From the NCBI GenBank assembly GCA_947396885.1, contig OX377202.1:11408001-11472000 (forward strand): 64,000 bases of DNA, written 5' to 3'. The notes beneath the pieces were generated by a model that saw only the letters and a list, made by a program, of their open reading frames with translations, was not told the DNA's origin and made no database searches. A program made the translations under genes and the position numbers. Positions 32,901-41,400 of this stretch are shown in pieces. Source of the stretch: Heligmosomoides polygyrus polygyrus (taxonomy: Eukaryota > Nematoda > Chromadorea > Rhabditida > Heligmosomidae). Every line of letters starts with the position of its first letter. The stretch's first letter is position 1.

Positions 32901-33658
32901 GACTGTTGCCCGCACCCTAAACCAGGTTCCTGGTTCGGATTTCCTGCCCAGGCAAACCAAGCCTTCCATCCGTCCGGGGTCGGTGCACTGGTACCGTACT
33001 TGTCTGGGAAGGATAAAGCGCTGACTTGTTCATCGGCTGGCCACCGCAAGTCTTTGCATGGCCAAGCACGCAGTCACGTCGCCTCCACGACATCCCGTAG
33101 AAGTAGAATGCGCTGGCGCATCCCAGAAGGGATTGAGTAACGCCGTCCTTTATCCTTTATCCTTTATAATTTTAGGTGGGCGCGTGTAGCGCAGTCGGAG
33201 GAGGCGCAGACTGTTGCCCGCACCCTAAACCAGGTTCCTGGTTCGGATTTCCCGCCCAGGCAAACCAAGCCTTCCATCCGTCCGGGGTCGGTGAATTGGT
33301 AGTAGACGTGTCTGGAAAGTATAAAGCGCTGACTTGTTCATCGGCTGGCCACCGCAAGTCATTATATGGCCAAACACGCAGTCAAATCGCCTCCACAACA
33401 TCCCATAGAACTAGAATGCGTGGCGCATCCCTATGGGGATTGAATAACGTCGCCCTTTGTCATTTATTATCCTTATAATTTTAGGCCGTCTTCCTGGTGT
33501 ACACTGCGGAAGTTGTGGTGTACTCACTGTTCCTCTATGGTTTTGATCCAGATATGCACGCCATTCCACTTATAACTTCGATTGGTGATTTGATTGGCAC
33601 ATCACTGCTCCTTCTTCTTTTCAACCTGATGAGTTTGCTAAAAGAGTACGTCATTTGA
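17952..33658 (+). CDS. SLC41/MgtE-family magnesium transporter, gene 1 (13 exons)
   Basis: SLC41 proteins are plasma- or organelle-membrane Mg2+ transporters related to the bacterial MgtE channel domain, duplicated in tandem. Exons by hand: 17952-18053, 18132-18242, 18326-18415, 20564-20650, 20752-20820, 20882-21041, 23621-23727, 25427-25535, 26070-26142, 28057-28130, 28920-29039, 29755-29912, 33485-33658. Phases agree throughout and give 477 residues, close to vertebrate SLC41A (about 500). An acidic N-terminus precedes the first domain: FPFLIGGLGSTLSG span, signature GMKGNLDMTFTSRLGTM, then PDNIATLFAATIGDL. The second domain has GNSGNRASLQSARISSYLH and FDPDMHAIPLITSIGDLIG, followed by the last span and a stop. 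These match the two MgtE halves of the family in order. Introns are rich in transposons, and three SINEs abut the last acceptor. The first donor (GTCAGT) is the weakest. The paralogue is at 49275. The family call is firm; substrate is inferred from the family. Confidence 0.9.
18768..20440. mobile_element. Foldback element with iterated 21-bp subterminal repeats (intron 3)
   Basis: The left arm opens with about 16 copies of a 21-mer containing TTGGACACTTTTCAAATCAA (18768-19105). The right arm ends with about three inverted copies (20370-20425). Inside these, 19260-19610 and 19990-20340 are long inverted repeats (AAGAACGCGCATACCTCGT; TTATAAAATTATTACACTCA). No transposase is seen. The heptad reading frame (FQIKLDT repeated) is a product of the 21-mer. 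Relatives are at 7471-8830 and 39600-39865. Confidence 0.85.
19115..19245. mobile_element. Palindromic MITE (GTTTATACTTCG tips) nested in foldback arm
   Basis: Perfectly placed in the left arm of the foldback element. CTAAG is present on both sides (19110-19114 and 19246-19250), while the inverted right arm has the uninterrupted site CTTCTAAGCTCGCC. The tips are GGCCCCGTTTATACTTCG and its near-complement, and the core is GC-rich and self-complementary (CGACGCGATGG...). Confidence 0.85.
21990..23070. other. GC-rich block in intron 6, nature unknown
   Basis: A clear GC island within an AT-richer intron, with C-runs and partial palindromes (ACCCCGTGGTG / CACCACGCGGGG) and a CTAACCCCTAACTAACCC patch. 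Open frames run on both strands, as expected from composition, and no family was recognised. Confidence 0.35.
24025..24934 (-). mobile_element. Degenerate mariner in intron 7 of SLC41 gene 1
   Basis: Tips AGGGTGTGCAGAACGTTTTG and the inverted CTTTCTGCACACCTT are flanked by TA. The minus strand keeps only scraps of transposase. The element at 61842-62726 is of the same family and lies in the matching intron of the paralogous gene. Confidence 0.75.
25674..25806. repeat. Palindromic MITE (GGCCTTGTTTAGTGTGCG tips)
   Basis: Nearly complete palindrome, AGGCCTTGTTTAGTGTGCG with its complement at the end, core CGACGCGAT as in the element at 19115. It lies in intron 8 of SLC41 gene 1. A further GC-rich stretch, CGCCGCTAGGCGG-like, follows to 25945. 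Confidence 0.75.
26278..27824 (-). mobile_element. Mariner/Tc1-type element in intron 9, with nested MITE
   Basis: Tips ACAGGGTGTCCCGAAATAAC and the inverted GTAATTTTGGGACACCCTGT are flanked by TA. The minus-strand transposase C-terminal half reads PFTFQQNSAPPHKSMIVQDW, FISPEQWPPHSPDLNPMDYS and PRRLKASIRAKG. These contain the second and third catalytic acid regions of the superfamily. The frame is cut upstream by a palindromic MITE (26916-27152). Inactive. Confidence 0.85.
26916..27152. repeat. Palindromic MITE inside mariner
   Basis: Tips GGGCCTATTCATACTTCG(CG) and the inverted AAAGTATGAATAGGCCC. The core has repeated GTCGCT units. Its tip pattern (GGCC...ATACTT) places it with the elements at 19115 and 57375. 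Confidence 0.75.
29183..29473 (+). repeat. tRNA-derived SINE in intron 11
   Basis: Full-length. Box A-like TAGCGCAGTCGG and box B-like GGTTCGGATTT occupy the first 80 bases, followed by the family body and a CCTTTATCCTTTATCC tail. Confidence 0.85.
30350..30495. repeat. GC-rich palindromic MITE (GGCCCCCACAGAGTT tips)
   Basis: Second copy of the family at 2039-2187. Tips AAAGGCCCCCACAGAGTTC and the inverted GAACTCTGTGGGGGCCTT. The core includes CCCTATGCTCAACCATA. It lies in intron 12 of SLC41 gene 1, directly against another palindromic element. Confidence 0.8.
30491..31528. repeat. Palindromic MITE (GTTTAAACT tip), split by a mariner
   Basis: The left part is 30491-30630 (AAGGCCCCGTTTAAACTATG...GCGCCGCGACGAAGTA). 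The sequence TATAACATAGGCC that would complete its right tip resumes at 31519. The mariner at 30629-31520 thus sits in the TA of its GAAGTATAA tip. Confidence 0.65.
30629..31520 (+). mobile_element. Mariner element with shortened transposase
   Basis: Tips CCAGGCTGTCCAACAATTC and the inverted GAATTATTGGACAGCCTGG are flanked by TA. The ORF starts at 30799 (MDQGRIRTFVYYDWLLGN). It keeps the N-terminal DNA-binding region (RWFNRFESGDTSLED) and joins directly to LCCWWDAKGMLYFEMLPQ, so the middle with the first catalytic Asp is missing. LLHDNARPHVAKGTQQKL and, after an in-frame TAG at 31207, HPPYSPDLAPSDHHLFRPL follow. Coding GC is high. It is non-autonomous; a polyadenylation-like AATAAA follows the ORF. 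Confidence 0.9.
31528..31672. repeat. Palindromic MITE (GTTTATACTT tip)
   Basis: Begins AAGGCCGTAGTTTATACTTG and ends near GCAACTATACGCTAGGGCT. The core contains AGATATCGAT...ATCGATATCT. The tip erosion is moderate. From 31673 to 32559 I see no gene; a 12-bp hairpin GTTTAAGGAGTT/AACTCCTTAAAC lies at 32352-32390. Confidence 0.6.
32560..32867 (+). repeat. SINE tandem copy 1 at splice acceptor
   Basis: 308-bp unit starting GTGGGCGCGTGTAGCGCAGT and ending CTTTATAATTTTAG. It is preceded by TATAATTTTAG at 32549-32559. Pol III box A (TAGCGCAGTCG) and box B-like (GGTTCGGATTT) are visible. Confidence 0.9.
32868..33175 (+). repeat. SINE tandem copy 2 (hybrid)
   Basis: The 5' part (CGCAGACTGTTGCCCGCACC) matches copy 3, while the 3' part (GTGCACTGGTACCGTACTTG) matches copy 1. 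It is bounded by TATAATTTTAG on both sides. Confidence 0.9.
33176..33484 (+). repeat. SINE tandem copy 3, ending at the exon 13 acceptor
   Basis: More diverged 3' half (GTGAATTGGTAGTAGACGTG; CCCTTTGTCATTTATTATCC). Its last bases, TATAATTTTAG, are the splice acceptor of the final SLC41 exon, which starts at 33485. Confidence 0.9.
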
Positions 33659-33677
33659 CTTCTATGCAAAGAAAAAT

Positions 33678-34128
33678 TAGGATCTGTCCTAGTCCGGTGG
33701 GGCCACATAACTAAAAAGTATGTAAAAAATCGACTTGGGACTTACCTAGCGACTCCTGCAGAGCACGATAGAACCTAAAACAAGGAAAAACGAACGTCTA
33801 ATAAAATAAATAAATAAATAAATAAAATCGCCGCAGTTTGATAACCGTATCGGCGGGCGAAGAGCGACACAATGGAGTCGTGCCGCGTGCTGACCACCGC
33901 TTGACATGTTATTACCAGGATCTAACATGGTGACGAGGGCACATAACTTCACAAGCTTACAATCGCGGCGAAAAGATTTATTTTTCCGTTTTTTTTTTGC
34001 TCGTGAATTTTTCTGGTTTAGGTTCTATCGTGCTCTGTAGGAGTCGCTCGGTAAGTCCCAAGTCGATTTTTTACATACTCTTTAGTTATGTGGCCCCCCC
34101 CCCGGACTAGGATAGATCCAAAAACTAT
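33678..34128. repeat. Foldback element just downstream of SLC41 gene 1
   Basis: Arms of about 110 bp begin GGATCTGTCCTAGTCCGG and are mirrored at 34020-34128. It holds AATAAAATAAATAAATAAAT at about 33803, the first AATAAA-type signal after the stop codon at 33658. A relative is at 48380-49172. Confidence 0.8.
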
Positions 34129-34162
34129 ATAGCTCACAAAAAAGCTGTTGAGGTACATAGAA

Positions 34163-35325
34163 GGAATGTCGGCGCTATGTGACAACGGAGGGGTTAGCAA
34201 AATTCAAAAAAATATATATGCCTAGGCAGACATTTATGTAAGCAATACAAAACCACTTACCATTTAACCGGAATGGTCCTCCATGTTGCTTGGGGGGGGG
34301 TCGTCCGAGTATCTGTTCTGTGCTCTCCTCCGCGTCAGCGCCTCCCCTTCCTCCCGAATCCACCCCCCCCCCCCCCTCGCTCCAACTTCCCTCGGCACGC
34401 CTACTCCTCCTCCCTCGCTCCCACATCATACACAAGTAAAAAAAACTCTAAACAAAAAAAAACATAAAGACACCGCGGCCGTGAACTTCGGCGGGCAATT
34501 TAAAGGGCGTGCTCCTACTCTCGGACGTGGGTCCTGCAGCGAAGATGATATTGCACGAGGAGAGAGAACGGAGGCGTGGAGTGCGCGAGACGGCGCGACG
34601 AAAAACCGTTCCAAGCGGACCACTTCACCGGTCTCCGGGCATCTCGCCCCCGCGACCGCAGTCTCAGCGCACGAGCCCTGCTTTGTTTCGCGTCTGGTGA
34701 CTCGCCACACCCCGGAGTCCCTTCCCTAGCCCAATCTGTGCTCTCCTCCGCTGTCGCGGAGGAGAGCACAGAAAAGGCCGGACTCTTCCGCCTGGAGTCT
34801 AACCTACCACGTTCGGAACCGCGCTCGCGGGGCGAGTGGCGCGTGGCACGGCCGCGGTGAGTTTTTATGTTTTTTTTTTGTCTAGAGTTTTTTAGAGTTT
34901 TTTTTATATTTATCTATGATGTGGGAGGGAGGGGGAGGGGAGGCTCGCCGAGGGGGGTGAGAGCGAGGGTGGTGGACTCGGGAGGAAGAGGAGGCGCGCC
35001 GAGGGGATGAGAGCGAGGGGGGATTCAGATTTGGGCAAGGGAAGGGACTCCGGGGTGTGGCCCTGTTACGCACCCGTGTTTAAATCGCCTACACCCCGGA
35101 GTCCCTTCCCTTGCCCAAAATTTGGAAGCAAATTAAAAAGAGGAGTATCTCTCCTCAGCCTTTAAGTTACTCCGGCGACCCCCCCCCCAGGCAACATGGA
35201 GTCGACACCATTCCGGTTAAATGGTAAGTGGTTTTGTATTGCTTACATAAATGTCTACCTAGGCATATATATTTTTTTCAATTTCACCAACCCCTCCGTT
35301 GTCACATAGCGCCGGAATGTCTTTG
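34163..35325. repeat. 1.16-kb foldback element with nested palindromes
   Basis: Outer arms of about 140 bp (34163-34310 and 35185-35325) share TTAACCGGAATGG/CCATTCCGGTTAA and ACATTTATGTAAGCAATACA in inverse orientation. Inside are a second inverted pair (CCCTCGCTCC.../...GGAGCGAGGG region, CTCTAAAC/TAGAGTTT), a CTCCTCCGC hairpin at 34740-34770, and GACTCCGGGGTGTGG with its inverse around 35050-35110. Confidence 0.8.
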
Positions 35326-35436
35326 TCTCTTGTCTTTTCGTTCGAAAAAAGCTGTGAAAAGCAGCAGCGACTGTCAGCTGTCAGCTGTTGTAGCTCACTG
35401 ATGGCTACCTCATCAAAACACGAGTAGTCCTCATAG

Positions 35437-38400
35437 AGCACAAACCCTCTTTTTAACGTTTCATCATCGCGTCGCAGCGTTCTTTTACCACAAACGTTTC
35501 AGCACTGTTTTGGTGTCTCTTCTGCCGCAGGACAATTTGACGAATACAACAACAAGCTGCACTTATGGAACAACAATTCTGTAATTATAATGGATCTATT
35601 ATTGATTACGTTGAAATTTTTCCTTCGTTGATTATCTTCTAAGTTTTCCATAAATAATTATGAAAAATCTGTTATATGGACCTTCGAATCAAACCTTCGT
35701 CCTAGAATCAGTGAGCAGCGACTTATGAATTGCATACCGTAAGGTGCGAAGAATACTGAAAAAAGAAATTAGAGAAAGAAATAGCGAAGTGAGGGCGCGT
35801 GGAGCGCAGTCGGAGGAGGCGCCGGCTGTCGCCTGCACCCGATACCAGGTTCCTGGTTCGAATTTCCCGCCCAGGCCAACCAAGCCTTCCATCCCTACGG
35901 GGTTGGTAAATTTGTACCAGACTTGTCTTGGAAGGATAGAGCGCTGACTTGTTCATCGGCTGGCAACCGCAAGTCATTGGATGGCTAAATACGCATTCAA
36001 GTCGGCCCCACGACATCTAGTAGAAGTAGAATGCGTGGAGAATCGTAAAAGGGATTGAGTAACGCCGTCCTTTATCCTTTTATCCTTTAGCAGCGAAACG
36101 ATGCAAATATCGAAAATGGAGGCGAACAAGCTTCGACCATAGGCAGACAACAATGGAGCCTTCTGAACGTTGGAAGAATAGCGCCAGGAAACCATTCGTA
36201 GGTCAAACCGCAGCAGATGTGGGCGCTGGACTTTACGCATCCCTGCCAGAGATCGGATTCACAATTGGTAAGGTAATAGGCCAAGGTAACGAATTTGGTT
36301 TACTAACAGAGGATAGTGGGAAGAGGGCAAGTCTGGCATTCATGATATGAGATAACTCGGTGAATGATATCATTCTACCCTAGCATTCACCCACCTACGC
36401 GCTTCTTTGAATTCCAGGCAATGCTTCAATTTCTACCTTCTACGCACATAACCCTGGGGCCGGATTCATCAACAATCAAGCAGGTGGATATGTGAGGTAT
36501 ACGGGGTGAAGATAAGATAATAATCAGGTAGAGATAAGGCAAGAGTCAGAGACGCACTCTTCATCGTGGGTATCTCTACCCCCTATACCCGCGGGTAAGT
36601 CGTTCATGAATCCGGCGCCTGGATAAGTTCATTCATGAATTCGGCTTCTGGTTCCGCTCGTAGTCATTACTGACTCAACCTCGTTGACAGCACGACCAGT
36701 GTGTACTCCTTATCATCTCTGATATCTCGTCGTCATTCGAAGCGTATTCGACGTAAGCAAGTTGAAATCATTTTTAGCATAAAGACCCCAATAGTTGCCT
36801 GAGTTTGCTCTACATATTACCGTATCCAATACAATTTAAAAGAATTAATGGGAGGGTTCATCCTATATGTATACAAAAATGAATTTCGTCATTTTTACTT
36901 GTTCGCCACGATTTTCTCTAAATTCTTTTTCGTTACTGTTGTGTCACTCATATTCCGTTTCACTCACAGCTGCCCCGAGATGAAGGATGGGCACGCTTCA
37001 ATTCCAGCTGCAGCGGTGGAGCTGTTCTGTTGTCGCAGTGGACTCAGAGCTTTAATGAACATAGACTTCTGCCAGCTGACGAGGCTATAATCTATCCTAG
37101 TCAAAGGACGGCATCGTTAGATAAGCCTGCCCAGTCAAATGATTGCAATGGAAGGTCCTCTTGTAGGCCAGTTTGGGTGCCGCCTTTGTAAGTTAGTTTG
37201 TTCTCAGTTTGCCGCCGTTGTCAAAGGGTCAGAGCGGTGTGCTCCCTACCCAGTAGCACAGATCCCTAAAGTGCGTTAAGAGCCGTTCGGAATTCCATGG
37301 AGAACTGAGGCGATGTAATGATAAGCTTGCATATCGATCGCGCAACACGATGAATCGATATGGGATTTTATCTCTACGTCGCGTCGCGCAGCGGTGGAGC
37401 TCTGAACATCGCCCTAGGTTCTATGACGCCAAAGTGCTTCATAAAGGAGGACTCATAATTCACTTCCCTAATTTGAGCGCTCTTTCCTACTTGCCATGAA
37501 ATGATAGATAAAATAAGGTTTTCAACCAGGTTCGTACATTAGGTGTCTCCGGAGTTCCGAGCTTCGCCGACGTTCGAAGATCAGAGACGCTGTCGCGTGG
37601 GCCAAGTTGTCGAAAATTAGGTGGGCCGGCCACGTAATGCGCTTCGCAGACACCCGCTGGACGAGAGCCATCACCGACTGGATTCCGCGGAATGTCAAAA
37701 GAACACCAGGACGCCCACCAACGCGTTGGTCGCACTTCTTCGTTAAAGCCCTGAACGACGGATATGACGCTCTTCGTGTCCCTCGAGCGAGGGGATCCAT
37801 TGGACCACTCTGGCACGCGACAGGGACGAATGGAGACGCTGCTGGCAGCCGCTCGAGCAATTCGATGATCAACGGGACGACAGGTGATACAGGTGAACTA
37901 AGCCTATTAGTATATCTAATCTATTGGAATGTAAATGACTGGACTGAATACTTGGATGAGAAAGGATGTTGCGATGTAATTTACTTCGATTTTTCGACGG
38001 CTTTCGACAGGGTTGACCACAGTAAGCTACTACACAAAATTGAAAGTCTAAAGTTTCATCCTATAGTAGTCAGCTGTATAAAGGATTATCTGATAGGAAG
38101 GAGTTACCAGGTTAAAGTCGCTCACAGCTTTTTCACTACTAAGCCGTTACAAGTGGGGCACTTCAGGTTGGGGGGCTGTCCCCTTCTTCCAATTCTTTTT
38201 GCTATTTATACGTCTGATCTACCTATAATTTTAGAAGGATGTGGTGTTAGTTGTAAGCAGTTCGAAGATGATGTAAAGATATATAGAAGTATCAGAGGCT
38301 CAAGTGACATAGAGTCTATTCAGTCTGCCCTTGATGCTATACAGATGTGGTCTGAAATATGGAGACTCCCTTTGGCACCTGAGAAGACGGTATTTATGAA

Positions 38401-41400
38401 AATGGGTAAATCTGATTATGTCGCCAACTATAGCATCAAAAATCACTCAATAAAAGCCGTTTCTTGCGTTAAAGATTTAGGATTTCACTACGACAATAAG
38501 CTTGACTTCTCCGAGCACTACAAAATGATTTACAGTAAAGCGTCTTTTCGAACATTCCTTATATTCAAAGCTCTCTCTATAGTGGATCAGGAAATGCTTC
38601 TTAGGGCTTGCAAGTCGTACATTTGCTCTATTGTGGAGTATGGTTCACCAGTGTTTTCTCCTTCAAAATCTGAAGACATCGCTCTTCTTGAGAAGGTGCA
38701 AGACAATTTCACTCGCAAATTGTGTTTTAGGATAGCTTGTAGTAGATCTGTAAGAGCTCTTCGTCCTGTAGCTAGAAATAGCGAATATAAGTTGCATTCC
38801 CTAGTCTCTCGTCGTAAACTTACTGATGTCTGTGTGGTTTTCAAACTCTTGACTGGCCTAATTGATGTAGATGCTTCAAAATTCTATCGTATAATTTTAT
38901 CTAGAACTAGGGGCAGCTCAGAAAAAATATCTTACGGTGTACCCAAAACGAATACCAGATCATGTAGTTTCACGTGCTGGTTCCAGCTTCATCTCGCTAA
39001 ACTCCTGAGTCCCTCAATCGTCGGCACATTACAGGCTGTTCAGGCACATGGCTAGAAGCAAACTTTTGCATTTCTAGATTTTACAGTTGTTCTTCCTATA
39101 TTGGTGATTTATATTGTACTACATCCTATACCACGTATGCCTTATGCATCATACAGAAATAAATAAATAAAATAAATAATAGTAATAATAATTTAAAAAT
39201 TCAATAAATAATAATATAGCAATAACTTGATAATAAAAACATCGTTGGCGTTTTGGCTAAGAAATAGGAATTTTAAAAAAGAGGTCGCGATTTGCGTCCC
39301 CGAAGGCCAGAAGCCTCTAGTAGACCAGAAGCCTATAAAAATAGTAATAATTTAACAATAAAATAAAAACAATAATAGTACAGTAATAACTTAATAATAA
39401 AAATAGACTAAGCAATAGGAATTTTATAATCAATAACATAGCCTAGATTTTTCTTTAAGACATAACTTTTAAGTGTGTTTTCAGTATGAAATTTCATTTA
39501 TTTATTTGAAATTAATGCAAATAGGGTTAGTACACTTTCATTAAAACTGCGCACTGTGACTTTAAATTTTCGTCTACCTCTGTTTGAAAAGTGATAATTT
39601 AAAATAAAAATAGTAAAAATAAAATTGCATGGTGAACTAAAACTTCAAGGAAAGTTGTACTAAAATTTTCCTCGAAGAAAAATTTATTGTAACTTTTATG
39701 AAGAGGCCCTAGTTTAATACAGAAGATGGTCATTTAAATTTGGAAGAGTTACATATGACGTCAAAAGTCTTAGGCTACCTTAGAAGAATGTCCAGCTTGA
39801 CGTGAAAAGTGTGAAATTTGATTTGAAAAGTGTCCAATTCGACGTGAAAATGGTATATAGCCGTGTAGCGTTATGACAAGTCAGTGTCATCTATCTCGTA
39901 GTCGAGCCCAGTATTCATCGATGGAACCTAAAAACGAACCCTTCTACCCATGAGTTAAGCGCCTCAAGAGAGCTGAACGATCCACACGGACCTGTAATGA
40001 AGCGTAGAGGTAGTAGAATGCATGGCGCATTTTAAAGAAGAGACATAGTTGACTGGTCCACGGATCTCCCTCGATAGACCCAAGCTGCCGCTGTGCCTTA
40101 CGTTCATCGACCTGAATAAGGCATTCGACTCCGTCGAAACTGGAGCGGTCATCGACGCCCTGCTCACTTAGGGTGTTCCTACTCAGTACATTAGGGTCCT
40201 TCGAGAGCTGTACAGTGGATTAACGACCAAGATCTTTCCATTCTACAACGACGTCTTCATCGACGTAAAGAGAGGGGTTCGGCAGGGGGATACCATAACC
40301 TCGAAGCTCTTCAGCGCCACCCTCGAAAACGTCATGCGCGAACTAGAATGGGAAGACATGGGAGTGAAGGTCGACGGCCGGCTACTACATCATCTTCGCT
40401 TCGCTGACGACATCGTGCTCATAACACCGAGCATCGGCCAGGCGAAGCGAATGCTGGCCGACTTCGATCGTGTATGTGGGAACGTTGGACTGTAGCTGAA
40501 TCTTACGAAGACGATGTTCATGAGGAACGGATGGGTTTCTGATGCCCCATTCTCGCTCAACGGAACGAACATCTCCGAATGCTCCATCTACTTGTCGCGA
40601 AGTCAGTATGGCCAACGACCTAGCGCCGGAGCTGAGCAGGAGGAAACGAGCGGCTTGGGGAGCTTTCAAGAGCGTCGAAGAAGTCGCGAAGAAGACGAAG
40701 AACGTCCGACTCCGTGCCCACCTATTCGACTCCACTGTTCTTCCTGTCCTAACATACGCCTCAGAGACCTGGGCTATACGAAAGCACGATGAACACGCGA
40801 TCAGCGTCGCGCAGCGTGGAATCGAGAGGGCGATGCTCGGAGTGACACGACGCACGCAAGTGAGAGAAGGCCTCCGGAGTATAGAGCTTCGCCGACGTTC
40901 GAAGATCAGAGACGCTGTCGCGTGGGCCAAGTTGTCGAAAATTAGGTGGGCCGTCCACGTAATGCGCTTCGCAGACACCCGCTGGACGAGAGCCGTCACC
41001 GAATGGATTCCGCGGGATGTCATGAGAACACCAGAACGCCCACCAACGCGCTGGTCGGACTTCTCCGTTAAAGCCCTGAACGACCGATATGACGCTCTCC
41101 GTGTCCCTCGAGCGAGGAGGATCCATTGGAGCACTCTGCCACACGACAGGGACGAATGGAGACGCTGCTGGCGCCCGCTCGAGCAAGCCGATGATCAACG
41201 GGATGACAGGTGATACAGGTGAAAGTTGACTGAGAGCGGGAAAGAAGGAATTTCCCGCAAGAGAACCTTACTAGTGCATCTAGACTGATGCTCGTTTAGA
41301 GGGGGCTTTCTCCGGTTGGCTCGGAGTCTCTCCACATTTCTCTTACCCTCAAAATCTGCTCGAAAGAGCTGCAGTTCTGCTTTCATTTATGGCTCTAGAA

